Both the position numbers and the translations under genes were made by a program. Shown here piece after piece: positions 53,945 to 63,137 of a DNA stretch of 64,000 nucleotides (positions are counted from its first letter, which is position 1; the number at the start of each line of letters is the position of its first letter). The stretch lies in NCBI RefSeq assembly GCF_008725655.1, contig NZ_VYXP01000004.1, positions 175,346 through 239,345 on the forward strand, read 5' to 3'. The notes under the pieces were generated by a model. It did not search any database. It was given only the letters and a program-made list of their open reading frames with translations, and was not told where the DNA came from. This DNA is from Marinihelvus fidelis (GTDB lineage Bacteria > Pseudomonadota > Gammaproteobacteria > Xanthomonadales > SZUA-36).

Positions 53945-54931
53945 TCAGGTGGCGGCGTCATGGCCGCGCTGGCGGCCCCATTCTAGCAACCAATCCTGCA
54001 AAAGTAAGTCCTGTCTGAGCGAACTGCCCACCACGGTGGTGACATGGCGGTCGGCGCGTCGCTGCAGGCCGGCCACGCAGGCCGGATCCAGCCGCCCCGC
54101 GGCACCGCCAAGCCAGGTCGGCTGGCCCGCACCCAGCGCCGCACGCAGGGCCTCGGCGGCGTGCCGGGACAGCCAGGTCCACATCAGGTCCATGGGGATG
54201 CCCGCAAGGTAGCCGGCCGCGGCGCCCGATTTGCCCGGTGCGGCCAGCACCGTCGCCAGCGCCTTGCCCATCTTCGGGTAGCCGGCCAGTACCTCGGGCT
54301 CCTTCAGCAGGTAACGCGCCAGTAGCGGCCGTCCGCCGGAGGCGTCCAGGGCCGCATCAACCAGCTCTGGGGTGGCCTTGGCCTCGTCCTGCTGCAGCAG
54401 CCACTCGCGGGTCTCGTCGGCCGTCGGCGCCTTCGCGTCCAGCCACTGGCAGCGGCTGCGTATGGTCGCTGGCAAGCGCGACGGGTCGTGGCAGACCAGG
54501 ACCATCACCGTGTCGCCCGGGGGCTCTTCCAGGGTCTTCAGCAGCGCGTTCTGCGTCTGCCTGTTCATTTCGTCCGCGGGTTCGACCACGGCCACCTTGC
54601 GCGGGCTGATGGAGCACGACAGGCTGATGCGGCGGGTGAACTCGCGCAGGTCCTCGATGATGATCGCCGTCCGGTCCTCCTGGCGCTCCAGCCGCAGCCA
54701 TTCCGGGTGGGCGCCGCTGCTGACCAGCCGACAGGAGCGGCAATCGCCGCAGGCATCACCATTGTCCCGGGGCTCGATACACAGCAGCGCGGCACTGATG
54801 CGGCGCGCGAGCGCGCCCTTGCCGATGCCCAGCGGGCCGGCCAGCAGCAGCGCGTGTGGCACCCGGTCCTGCGACAGGCGGGTGACGAACGCCTGCCAGG
54901 CCAGTTGCAGCCAGGGTTCGGTGTCAAACAT
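53945..54931 (-). CDS. holB: DNA polymerase III delta-prime subunit
   Basis: A 328-residue clamp-loader subunit: LLAGPLGIGKGALARRI (modified P-loop), a zinc-binding set of cysteines in DACGDCRSCRL, KVAVVEPADEMNRQTQNALLKTLEEPPGDTVMVLVCHDPSRLPATIRSRCQ. ATG 54931 overlaps the tmk end by 8 bp. Part of the fab-tmk-holB-pilZ string. Confidence 0.93.
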   Translation of the reverse strand: MFDTEPWLQLAWQAFVTRLSQDRVPHALLLAGPLGIGKGALARRISAALLCIEPRDNGDACGDCRSCRLVSSGAHPEWLRLERQEDRTAIIIEDLREFTRRISLSCSISPRKVAVVEPADEMNRQTQNALLKTLEEPPGDTVMVLVCHDPSRLPATIRSRCQWLDAKAPTADETREWLLQQDEAKATPELVDAALDASGGRPLLARYLLKEPEVLAGYPKMGKALATVLAAPGKSGAAAGYLAGIPMDLMWTWLSRHAAEALRAALGAGQPTWLGGAAGRLDPACVAGLQRRADRHVTTVVGSSLRQDLLLQDWLLEWGRQRGHDAAT

Positions 54932-55565
54932 GAATCTGCTCCAAGATCTCGTTGATGGCGCGGCTGACCTCTGCGGCACTGGCTGAGGCGTCGATAAGCT
55001 TTACGCGTTCGGGCTCGCCCTTTGCCAGGTCTCGGTAGGCGCGCCGCACCGCTTCGTGGAAGGCCATGCCGGCCGATTCCATGCGGTCGGCCTCGCCGCG
55101 CGCGCCTGCACGGGCCATGCCGGTTTCGACCGGCAGGTCCAGCAGCAGGGTCAGGTCCGGTTCAACGTCGCCATGGACCAGCCGCGCCAGCGTCTCGATG
55201 GTATCGGCTGCCATGCCGCGGCCACCCCCCTGGTAGGCGCGGGTGGAGTCGGTGAAACGGTCGCACAGCACCACCTCGCCGCGCGCCAGCGCAGGGCGCA
55301 CCACGTCGGCCAGGAACTGGGCCCGGTCGGCGAACAGCAGCAACAACTCGGCCAGCGGGGTCATGTCGCCCTGCGCCGGGTCCAGCAGCAGCTCACGGAT
55401 GCGTTCCGACAGCGGTGTGCCACCGGGCTGGCGGGTCACCTGCACGGTGTGCCCGCGGTGTTCGAACCAGTCACGGATGAACGCCAGCTGCGTGGTCTTG
55501 CCCGCGCCTTCGCCGCCCTCCAGCGTGATAAAGAGCCCGCGCCCGGTTGCCGTTATCTCGTTCAT
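54924..55565 (-). CDS. tmk: thymidylate kinase
   Basis: A 213-residue dTMP kinase: P-loop FITLEGGEGAGKTTQ, TRQPGGTPLSERIRELLL (DR[HY]-type pocket later as CDRFTDSTRAYQGGGRG) and DLPVETGMARAGARGEADRME as the lid. Length and motifs fit the family. One base from mltG. Confidence 0.96.
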   Translation of the reverse strand: MNEITATGRGLFITLEGGEGAGKTTQLAFIRDWFEHRGHTVQVTRQPGGTPLSERIRELLLDPAQGDMTPLAELLLLFADRAQFLADVVRPALARGEVVLCDRFTDSTRAYQGGGRGMAADTIETLARLVHGDVEPDLTLLLDLPVETGMARAGARGEADRMESAGMAFHEAVRRAYRDLAKGEPERVKLIDASASAAEVSRAINEILEQIHV

Positions 55566-56603
55566 TCAGCCGCCATCCCGGGTCTGGTCGAGGTAGGCGC
55601 GCACGGCGCGATTGTGCTCTTCCAGGGTATCGGAGAACACGTGGCCACCGCGGCCATCGGCGACAAAGAACATGGCGGTACCGGCGGCGGGCCTGGCCGT
55701 GGCGGCCAATGCCTTTCGGCCTGGCAGCGCAATGGGCGTGGGCGGCAGGCCGTAGCGCGTGTAGGTGTTGTACGGCGTGTCGGCCCGCAGGTCGCGATAG
55801 CGGATGTCGCCGTCGAACTGGTCGCCCAGCCCGTAGATGACCGTGGGATCGGTTTCCAGCCGCCAGCGTGCGGACAAACGCCGGGCAAACACGCCGGCGA
55901 CCTCGGCCCGTTCGCTGGCCACCGCGGTCTCCTTCTCGACAATGGAGGCCAGGATCAGCAACTCATAGGCGCTATCCAGCGGTGCATCCGGGTCCCGGTC
56001 GCTCCATTCGGCGGCCAGCGCGTCACGCATGGCGCCATGCGCGCGGCGCAGCAGGTCGATGGCAGTATCACCAGCAACCCAGGCATAGGTTTCCGGCAGG
56101 AACCAGCCTTCCGGGTGGGCCTCCTCGGCGCCGATGGTCGCCATCACCGCGTCCTCGGCCAATAGCGCCGGGTCGACGGCCAGCCGGGGTTCGGCCAGCA
56201 GGGCCTTGGCCAGATCACGGTAGCGCCAGCCCTCGACGATGGTGAAACGATGCTGGATCACCTCGCCGCTTTCCAGACGCTGGACCAGGTCCAGCGGCCG
56301 TGTACCGGCCGGGACCATGAACTCGCCGGCCTGGATGGTAGCCGGTTGCAGGCGCGCCAGCAGTCGCCAGCGCCAGTCATTGCGCGTCGCGCCTTGTGTT
56401 TCCAGGTACTCGACCACCCGCCCCAGGTGGTCTCCGCGCTGGACTTCGAGCACCAGGCCCGCGGCCGGCACGTCCAGGGGCCGGTCGAGGAAGGCGCGGT
56501 ACTGGCCCCAGCCGAACGCAGCCACGCCGGCCAGCAGCACGACCAGGGACAGTAGCGCGACCACGACAACGCGGCCGGCCGACCAGCGTGAACCCTGGGT
56601 CAT
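55566..56603 (-). CDS. mltG: endolytic murein transglycosylase MltG
   Basis: A 345-residue inner-membrane-anchored lytic transglycosylase (YceG/DUF175). One N-terminal helix (VVVVALLSLVVLLAGVAAFGW), a LysM-like region with EVQRGDHLGRVVEYL, and a catalytic domain with EGWFLPETYAWV, ELLILASIVEKETAVASERAEVAGVFARRL (catalytic Glu in I-V-E-K-E) and DTPYNTYTRYGLPPTPIALPG. ATG 56603 chosen because upstream codons lie inside pabC; 4-bp overlap. Confidence 0.95.
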   Translation of the reverse strand: MTQGSRWSAGRVVVVALLSLVVLLAGVAAFGWGQYRAFLDRPLDVPAAGLVLEVQRGDHLGRVVEYLETQGATRNDWRWRLLARLQPATIQAGEFMVPAGTRPLDLVQRLESGEVIQHRFTIVEGWRYRDLAKALLAEPRLAVDPALLAEDAVMATIGAEEAHPEGWFLPETYAWVAGDTAIDLLRRAHGAMRDALAAEWSDRDPDAPLDSAYELLILASIVEKETAVASERAEVAGVFARRLSARWRLETDPTVIYGLGDQFDGDIRYRDLRADTPYNTYTRYGLPPTPIALPGRKALAATARPAAGTAMFFVADGRGGHVFSDTLEEHNRAVRAYLDQTRDGG

Positions 56604-57427
56604 GTGGCCGCCTTGCGGGCCTCGAACCATTCCTGCATCTCCCGCGTGACGGCGCCGATGCGCCACTCGTGCTCGTCGATGGCCGTGACCGGGGTGATGC
56701 CGCGCAGCGCGCTGCACAGGAACACTTCGTCGACCTCCTCGAGCATGCCGGGATGGATGCGGCGCAGTTCGGCCCGGGACTTGAAGTCACGCAGCAGCAG
56801 GCCGCGAAGTACGCCACGGATGCCGCAACGGTCCATGCGCGGCGTCAGCAGGGTGCGCCCTACGACCAGGAACAGGTTGGCCTGCAGGCCGCTGATCAGG
56901 AAGCCCTCCTGGTTCACCAGGATGCCTTCCAGGCCCGGATGCGCAGCCATTTCGCGCGCCGCCAGCACCTGCTCCAGGCGGTTCAGGTGCTTAATGCCCC
57001 CCAGGGCCGGCTGCAAAGCCAGCCGCAGGTCGCAGGTGCGCGCCCGGACCCCACCGCGGGCCAGTTCTTCCAGGCCATCTGGAAAGGGATGTGAGCTCAC
57101 CACCCGTGTGGTCGAGAGCCCTTCGGCAGGCGCATAACCACGGCCACCCACACCGCGGGTCAGCACTACCTTGACCACGCAGCGGGACTGGCCGGTGGCC
57201 GCCGTGCGCACTTCGCGCAGCAACAACTCCTGTGGCGGCATGGCCAGCCCCAGCGTTTCACAGCCGCGGCCCAGGCGGTCGATATGGGCCTGCCAGAAGC
57301 GTGGCCTGCCCTGCTCCACAGCGAAGGTTTCGAACAGCCCGTCGCCGTAGGCAAAGCCGCGGTCACTGGCCCTGACCCAGTCGGAGACTTCGCCATTCAC
57401 CAGGCATTCGAATCCGGATTCGCTCAT
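56600..57427 (-). CDS. pabC: aminodeoxychorismate lyase
   Basis: A 275-residue class IV PLP enzyme that releases p-aminobenzoate: CLVNGEVSDWVRASDRGFAYGDGLFETFAVEQGRPRFW, KVVLTRGVGGRGY, the PLP lysine in GGIKHLNRLEQVLA, and RGITPVTAIDEHEW. Starts in the tail of pabB (4-bp overlap), so PabB and PabC are co-translated. Confidence 0.95.
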   Translation of the reverse strand: MSESGFECLVNGEVSDWVRASDRGFAYGDGLFETFAVEQGRPRFWQAHIDRLGRGCETLGLAMPPQELLLREVRTAATGQSRCVVKVVLTRGVGGRGYAPAEGLSTTRVVSSHPFPDGLEELARGGVRARTCDLRLALQPALGGIKHLNRLEQVLAAREMAAHPGLEGILVNQEGFLISGLQANLFLVVGRTLLTPRMDRCGIRGVLRGLLLRDFKSRAELRRIHPGMLEEVDEVFLCSALRGITPVTAIDEHEWRIGAVTREMQEWFEARKAAT

Positions 57428-58797
57428 TCACCTTCTCCCGTGGCGCCCAGCGCCCGCATCAGCCCGCGCGCCTTGTGGCGGGTTTCCTCGACCTCCCGCG
57501 CGGGGTCGGAATCAGCCACGATGCCCGCGCCGGTACGGAAACGAAAACCGGTGCCGTCGGTGACCAGGCTGCGAATGAGTATGTTCAGGTCCATGTGTCC
57601 CCTGTGATCGATATAGCCCATGGCCCCGGTATAGTAACCCCGACCCTGCCCTTCTAGCTCGGCGATGATCTGCATGCAGCGTACCTTGGGGCAGCCGGTG
57701 ATGGTGCCACCGGGGAACACCGCCCGGATCACGTCGACGGCGTCCTGGCCGTCACGTAGCCGGCCACGGACATTGGAAACAATGTGGTGTACGTGGGCGT
57801 AGGACTCCACCACCATCAGCTCATCCACCTCCACGCTGCCCGGCTCACAGACGCGGCCCAGGTCGTTGCGTTCCAGGTCGATCAGCATGATGTGCTCGGC
57901 GCGTTCCTTGGGGTGGTCAATCATTGCCTGGCGCAGGGCCCGGTCGGACTCCGCGTCGGCGCCGCGGGGATGGGTGCCGGCAATCGGTCGGGTCTGTACC
58001 TCGCGCCCCCGGACTTCGACCAGGCGTTCCGGTGACGAACTCATCAGCACGCGGTCGCCCCAGCGCATCATGCCGGCGAACGGCGCCGGGTTGGCGCGGG
58101 CCAGGCGGCGGTAGAGATGGCTGGCATCGACCGTCCGGCTGAAACGGCCCTGCCAGCCGCGTGAAAGGTTCACCTGGAACACGTCGCCGTCGAGCAGGTA
58201 TTCGTGGATCCTGCGGACCGAGGCTTCGAATTCCGCGGCGGGTTCGGCTCGCAGTTCGGCGATGTCGACATTGTCTGTGGCCGCGCTGTCACGCCGTGCA
58301 GGATCACCGGCGACGTCACCCTGGGCATGTGCGATATCCGCCAGCATGGCCGCCAGCGTTTTGTCGCTTTCGGCGATGACGAAGGCGGTTGGCTGGTCGC
58401 CATGCTCGACGATCACGGCGCCGTCACAGCGCGCGGCGATGGCCACCGGCAGGCCGTCGGGGCTGGCCGGCAACTCCAGCACCGGCTCGATCTCGGCGGC
58501 CAGTTCGTAGCCCAGGTAGATGAACCAGCCGCCGATAAATGGCAGCGTGGATTCAGCATCGTGTGGCGCACTGGATGCCGCCAGCGTGGCTTTAAGTTCC
58601 GCGAGGAACACGGTTGAGTCGCTACCCTGCCGCGTCTTGACCAGGGACTCGCCGGTATGGCGCAGCAACAGGCTGTAACGGCCCAGGTGACCCGTGGCCG
58701 CGCTGTCGAGCAGGAAAGGATAGGTCCCGGACTGGGTCGCCGACAGGGCGACCAGGTCCGGGACACGGTCAAGCGTGACGGGCCGTGGCGCCGTCAC
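57424..58797 (-). CDS. pabB: aminodeoxychorismate synthase component I
   Basis: A 457-residue chorismate-using enzyme of folate synthesis: FIGGWFIYLGYELAAEIEP, FQVNLSRGWQGRFSR, MMRWGDRVLMSSSPERLVEVRGREVQTRPIAGTHPRGAD, MLIDLERNDLGRVCEPGSV and GGTITGCPKVRCMQIIAELE. Full length for PabB. Inserted between fabF and pabC. Confidence 0.95.
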   Translation of the reverse strand: MTAPRPVTLDRVPDLVALSATQSGTYPFLLDSAATGHLGRYSLLLRHTGESLVKTRQGSDSTVFLAELKATLAASSAPHDAESTLPFIGGWFIYLGYELAAEIEPVLELPASPDGLPVAIAARCDGAVIVEHGDQPTAFVIAESDKTLAAMLADIAHAQGDVAGDPARRDSAATDNVDIAELRAEPAAEFEASVRRIHEYLLDGDVFQVNLSRGWQGRFSRTVDASHLYRRLARANPAPFAGMMRWGDRVLMSSSPERLVEVRGREVQTRPIAGTHPRGADAESDRALRQAMIDHPKERAEHIMLIDLERNDLGRVCEPGSVEVDELMVVESYAHVHHIVSNVRGRLRDGQDAVDVIRAVFPGGTITGCPKVRCMQIIAELEGQGRGYYTGAMGYIDHRGHMDLNILIRSLVTDGTGFRFRTGAGIVADSDPAREVEETRHKARGLMRALGATGEGE

Positions 58798-58806
58798 GGC
58801 TGTCGA

Positions 58807-60060
58807 TCAGTCATCCAGGCGGGCAAAAACCAGGCTGCCGTTGGTGCCGCCAAAACCGAAGGAGTTGGACAGCGCCGCCTTGACGGGCGCCTGGCGGGCC
58901 TCGTTGGGCACGAAGTCCAGGTCGCAACCCTCGCTGGGGTTCTCCAGGTTGATGGTCGGCGGCAGGACACCGTCGCGCAGGGCCAGCAGGCTGAAGATGG
59001 CTTCAACGCCACCGGCGGCGCCCAGCAGGTGGCCGGTCATGGACTTGGTCGAGCTCACAGCGATGGAATCGGCCGCGTGGCCAAACACCGTGTGCACGGC
59101 GCGCGCCTCGGCCAGGTCGCCCAGCGGCGTAGAGGTGCCGTGGGCGTTGATGTAATCGATGTCTTCCGGCGCCATGCCGGCATCGGCCAGCGCCGTGGCC
59201 ATGCAGCGGGCGGCGCCGTTGCCGTCTTCCGGCGGCGCGGTCATGTGGTGGGCGTCGCCACTCATGCCGAAACCCTTGACCTCGGCGTAGATGTTGGCGC
59301 CACGGGCCTTCGCGTGTTCCAGTTCTTCCAGCACCAGCACGCCGGCGCCGTTAGACAGCACGAAGCCGTCGCGGCCCTCGTCCCACGGGCGGCTGGCGCC
59401 GTGCGGGTCGTCGTTGCGGGTGGACATGGCGCGCGCGGAGCCAAAACCGGCAATCGCCGTGGGCGTAGTCGCGTACTCGGCGCCACCGGCGACCATGACG
59501 TCGGCATCGCCGTACTGGATCATGCGCATGGCCGAACCGATGTTGTGGGTCGCCGTGGTGCAGGCCGTGACGATGGCGATGTTGGGCCCCTGCAGGTTGT
59601 ACTGCATGGACAGGTAACCGCCGATCATGTTGACGATGGAGCCCGGGATGAAGAACGGGCTGACCTTGCGCGGGCCGCCATTCAGGTACGACTCCGTGGT
59701 CTTCTCGATGGTGCGGATACCGCCGATGCCCGCACCCACGGCCGCGCCAATGCGCGGGGCCGGGATACCGTGCTCGCCCTCGGCGTCGATGCCGGCGTCG
59801 GCCAGCGCCATCATCGAGGCCGCCATGCCGTAATGCACGAACTTGTCGAACTTCTTGGCATCCTTGGGTGAAATCCAGTCGGTGACTTCGAAATCCTTGA
59901 TTTCACCGGCGATGCGGGTGTTCATCGCCGAGGCGTCGAACTCCTGGATTTCTCCGATTCCGCTCTGGCCTTCGGTGATGGCGCTCCAGGCATCCTTGAG
60001 GGTGTTTCCAACCGGGGAAACAATCCCCATACCGGTGACGACGACTCGACGTTTAGACAC
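58807..60060 (-). CDS. fabF: 3-oxoacyl-[ACP] synthase II
   Basis: A 417-residue condensing enzyme: [14 protein letters not shown], the active cysteine in [16 protein letters not shown], and the two histidines in [14 protein letters not shown] and [18 protein letters not shown]. Elongates acyl-ACP, including unsaturated chains. Lies behind acpP, separated by a hairpin. Confidence 0.97.
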   Translation of the reverse strand: MSKRRVVVTGMGIVSPVGNTLKDAWSAITEGQSGIGEIQEFDASAMNTRIAGEIKDFEVTDWISPKDAKKFDKFVHYGMAASMMALADAGIDAEGEHGIPAPRIGAAVGAGIGGIRTIEKTTESYLNGGPRKVSPFFIPGSIVNMIGGYLSMQYNLQGPNIAIVTACTTATHNIGSAMRMIQYGDADVMVAGGAEYATTPTAIAGFGSARAMSTRNDDPHGASRPWDEGRDGFVLSNGAGVLVLEELEHAKARGANIYAEVKGFGMSGDAHHMTAPPEDGNGAARCMATALADAGMAPEDIDYINAHGTSTPLGDLAEARAVHTVFGHAADSIAVSSTKSMTGHLLGAAGGVEAIFSLLALRDGVLPPTINLENPSEGCDLDFVPNEARQAPVKAALSNSFGFGGTNGSLVFARLDD

Positions 60061-60085
60061 GATACTGACCTCGATATAAAGAATG

Positions 60086-60108
60086 ACGGCCGGCTAGGCG
60101 CCGGCCGT
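60086..60108 (-). terminator. hairpin between acpP and fabF
   Basis: The perfect 9-bp stem ACGGCCGGC/GCCGGCCGT with a 5-nt loop. On the minus strand it is followed by CATTCTTTATAT, a weak T-rich tract. Probably partial termination or mRNA protection that lets acpP be expressed above fabF. Confidence 0.55.
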
Positions 60109-60147
60109 GACGTTCCACTCCTGAGACTGTTTCCGCCTGTCGGCGAA

Positions 60148-60384
60148 TCAATCGCTGTGTGAATTGACGTAGTCGATGGCCTGCTGGACGCTGGTGATCT
60201 TCTCAGCTTCCTCGTCCGGAATTTCGCACTCGAATTCTTCTTCGAGGGCCATCACCAGTTCAACGGTGTCCAGGGAGTCGGCGCCCAGGTCGTCAACGAA
60301 AGAAGCGTTGGCGGTAACTTCGTCTTCTTTCACACCCAGTTGTTCGACGACGATCTTGCGGACGCGCTCTTCAATGCTGCTCAT
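60148..60384 (-). CDS. acpP: acyl carrier protein
   Basis: A 78-residue acidic ACP with the phosphopantetheine serine in [42 protein letters not shown] and the C-terminal [13 protein letters not shown] are typical. AAGGAAATC precedes the ATG at 60384. Confidence 0.98.
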   Translation of the reverse strand: MSSIEERVRKIVVEQLGVKEDEVTANASFVDDLGADSLDTVELVMALEEEFECEIPDEEAEKITSVQQAIDYVNSHSD

Positions 60385-60482
60385 TTTGATTGATTTCCTT
60401 CAGTCAGGGGGAAGTGGGTCGCAATTTTATCCATTGTCCTGCTCCGCTTCCAGTTTGTAACCATGCGCTGGCGCATGGAAAT

Positions 60483-61232
60483 TCAGCCCATGTACATGCC
60501 GCCGTTGACGTGCAATGTATGGCCCGTGATGTAGCTGGCCGCGTCGGAGGCGAGAAACGCCACCGCGTCGGCGATGTCCTGTGCCTGGCCCAGGTGCTGC
60601 ATGGGGATGCCGGACAGCAGTGAATCGCGCTGTTCCTCGCCCAGCTCCCGGGTCATGTCGGTGTCGATAAAGCCCGGTGCGACGGTGTTGACCGTCACGC
60701 CCCTGGCGGCGATTTCGCGCGCCAGCGAGCGGGCGAAACCTTCCATGCCGGCCTTGGCCGCGCAGTAGTTGACCTGGCCCGGGTTGCCCATCGCGCCCAC
60801 CACCGATGCGATGTTGACGATGCGGCCGTAGCGCGCCTTCATCATGCCACGCAGGCAGGCGCGGCTCAGGCGAAATGCTGAGCGCAGGTTGGTGTCCAGC
60901 ACGGCATCCCAGTCTTCGTCTTTCATGCGCATCAGCAGCGTGTCGCGGGTGATGCCGGCGTTGTTCACCAGGATGACCGGCGCACCGGCGCTTTTGCTGA
61001 TCTCGCCGACCAGGTCGGTGACCGCGTCGGCGTCGTTGACGTCCAGCACGCGCCCTTCACTGCCGGCGGCGATGGCGCCCAGGCGCTCGCTGATGACGGC
61101 CGCACCGGCTTCGCTGGTGGCGGTACCGAATACGCGGTCACCCCGCGCGGCCAGCGTGTCGGCAATGGCGGCGCCGATGCCACGGCTGGCGCCCGTGACC
61201 AGGGCGACGCGGGTTTCAGTGGCTTCGCTCAT
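60483..61232 (-). CDS. fabG: 3-oxoacyl-[ACP] reductase
   Basis: A 249-residue short-chain dehydrogenase: ALVTGASRGIGAAIADTLA for NADPH, ILVNNAGITRDTLLMRM, IVNIASVVGAMGNPGQVNYCAAKAGMEGFARSLA with the S-Y-K triad, and VAPGFIDTDMTREL. ATG 61232 overlaps the fabD stop; the longer frame lies in fabD. Confidence 0.97.
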   Translation of the reverse strand: MSEATETRVALVTGASRGIGAAIADTLAARGDRVFGTATSEAGAAVISERLGAIAAGSEGRVLDVNDADAVTDLVGEISKSAGAPVILVNNAGITRDTLLMRMKDEDWDAVLDTNLRSAFRLSRACLRGMMKARYGRIVNIASVVGAMGNPGQVNYCAAKAGMEGFARSLAREIAARGVTVNTVAPGFIDTDMTRELGEEQRDSLLSGIPMQHLGQAQDIADAVAFLASDAASYITGHTLHVNGGMYMG

Positions 61233-62164
61233 GCTTGCAGCTCTCCAATTAGTTGTTCGATGTCGGCGCGTGAGCCCAGCGCGGTGACGGCCGCGTCGCG
61301 GTTGATGCGGCGGTTCAGCCCGGCCAGCACCTTGCCCGCACCGCACTCGACGAAGCGAGTGGCGCCTGCGCTGCCCAGCGCGTTGATGGTCGCCGTCCAG
61401 CGCACCGGCTGCCACAGCTGCCGCGCCAGCGCCTCGACGATCTCGTCGGCGCTGTCATGCGTGGCCACATCCACGTTATGGTAGACCGGAACGGCCGGCG
61501 CATTGATGGTGATCTGCGCCAGGGCCTCACCCAGCTCGTCGGCGGCATCGCGCATCAACGCGCAATGCGACGGCACGCTCACCGGCAGCGGTAACGCGCG
61601 ACGCGCACCCGCTTCCGAGGCGGCTTCACAGGCCTTGTCGACGGCGCCGCGATGACCGGCGATAACCACCTGCCCCGGGGCGTTGTAGTTTGCACAGGAA
61701 ACGATCTCGTCGCCATTGATGCCGGCGCAGATTTTTTCCAGCACGGCGTCGTCCAGGCCGATGATCGCGGCCATGGCGCCCACGCCTTCCGGCGTGGCGG
61801 CCTGCATCAGGCGGCCGCGCAGCGCGACCAGGCGGGCGGCGTCGGCGAAATCGAGCACACCGGCCGCAACCAGTGCCGCGTATTCACCCAGGCTGTGCCC
61901 GGCCATGAATTCCGGTACCGGGCCGCCGGCCTCGCGCCAGGCTCGCCAGGTGGCGATGTCGCCCGCCAGCATGGCCGGCTGGGTATTCTCGGTGCGGTTC
62001 AGGTCCGCTTCCGGGCCGTCCTGGCACAGTGCCCACAGGTCAAAACCCAGGGCATCGGAAGCTTCGGCGAAGGTCGCCTTCACCTGCGGGAAATCGTCGG
62101 CCAGCCCGGCGAGCATACCGACGGACTGGGAACCCTGGCCGGGGAACAGGAAAGCCGTGGCCAT
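61229..62164 (-). CDS. fabD: malonyl-CoA:ACP transacylase
   Basis: A 311-residue acyltransferase: AFLFPGQGSQSVGMLAGL, the active serine in FMAGHSLGEYAALVAAG, and the late VSVPSHCALM histidine. Full family length. Coupled to fabG by 4-bp overlap and 1 bp from fabH. Confidence 0.97.
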   Translation of the reverse strand: MATAFLFPGQGSQSVGMLAGLADDFPQVKATFAEASDALGFDLWALCQDGPEADLNRTENTQPAMLAGDIATWRAWREAGGPVPEFMAGHSLGEYAALVAAGVLDFADAARLVALRGRLMQAATPEGVGAMAAIIGLDDAVLEKICAGINGDEIVSCANYNAPGQVVIAGHRGAVDKACEAASEAGARRALPLPVSVPSHCALMRDAADELGEALAQITINAPAVPVYHNVDVATHDSADEIVEALARQLWQPVRWTATINALGSAGATRFVECGAGKVLAGLNRRINRDAAVTALGSRADIEQLIGELQA

Positions 62165-62165
62165 C

Positions 62166-63137
62166 TCAGTACCTCACCAGGGCCGAGCCCCAGGTAAAGC
62201 CGCCGCCGAAGGCTTCCAGCAGCAGGTTCTGGCCACGCTGGATACGGCCGTCACGCACGGCCTCGTCCAGTGCCAGCGGCACCGAGGCCGCCGAGGTGTT
62301 GCCGTGGCGGTCAACCGTCACCACGACCTGGTCCATGGTCATGTCCAGCATCTTCGCGGTGGCGGAAATAATGCGCATATTCGCCTGGTGCGGCACCAGC
62401 CAGTCCAGTTCGGACTTGTCCATGCCGTTGGCGTCGAGGGTCTCGTCAACGATACGGCCCAGGGTGCGAACCGCCACCTTGAACACCTCGTTGCCCTTCA
62501 TCTCGATATTGATACCGCCGCGCGGCAGGTCGAAATCGAAACCGGTGGAAATGCCGCGCTTCGTGCGCAGCAGGTCGACGTGCTCGCCATTGGCGTGAAT
62601 ATGCGTGGAGATGATGCCGGGTTCGTCGGCGGCCTCGATCACCACCGCGCCGGCGCCGTCGCCAAACAGCACGCAGGTGCCACGGTCGTTCCAGTCGACC
62701 AGGCGGGTGATCGACTCGGCGCCGATGACCAGCGCGCGTTTCGCGTCGCCCACCTTGATGAACTTGTCGGCGATGCTGAGCGCGTACAAGAAGCCGGTGC
62801 AGGCCGCGTTGACGTCCATGGCGCCCACGTGCGGCAGACCCAGGCGCTGCTGCAGCAGCACAGCGGTGGTCGGGAACACCAGGTCGGGCGTGGTGGTACC
62901 GACGATGATCAGGTCGATGTCTTTTGGCGACAGGCCGGCGGCCTCGATGGCGTTCTCGGCCGCGCGGAACGCCATGTCCGAGGTGTACTCGCCCTCGGCG
63001 GCCACCCGGCGCTCCCGGATGCCGGTGCGCGTACGAATCCACTCGTCGGTGGTATCGACCATGGTTTCGAGTTCGGCGTTGGTCAGCACCTTTTCGGGCA
63101 GACCACTGCCGGTGCCAATAATTCGGGAATATTTCAC
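62166..63137 (-). CDS. fabH: 3-oxoacyl-[ACP] synthase III
   Basis: A 323-residue initiating condensing enzyme: [19 protein letters not shown], the active cysteine in [12 protein letters not shown], the histidine in [12 protein letters not shown] and the Asn in [18 protein letters not shown] 63137 overlaps the plsX stop. Confidence 0.97.
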   Translation of the reverse strand: MKYSRIIGTGSGLPEKVLTNAELETMVDTTDEWIRTRTGIRERRVAAEGEYTSDMAFRAAENAIEAAGLSPKDIDLIIVGTTTPDLVFPTTAVLLQQRLGLPHVGAMDVNAACTGFLYALSIADKFIKVGDAKRALVIGAESITRLVDWNDRGTCVLFGDGAGAVVIEAADEPGIISTHIHANGEHVDLLRTKRGISTGFDFDLPRGGINIEMKGNEVFKVAVRTLGRIVDETLDANGMDKSELDWLVPHQANMRIISATAKMLDMTMDQVVVTVDRHGNTSAASVPLALDEAVRDGRIQRGQNLLLEAFGGGFTWGSALVRY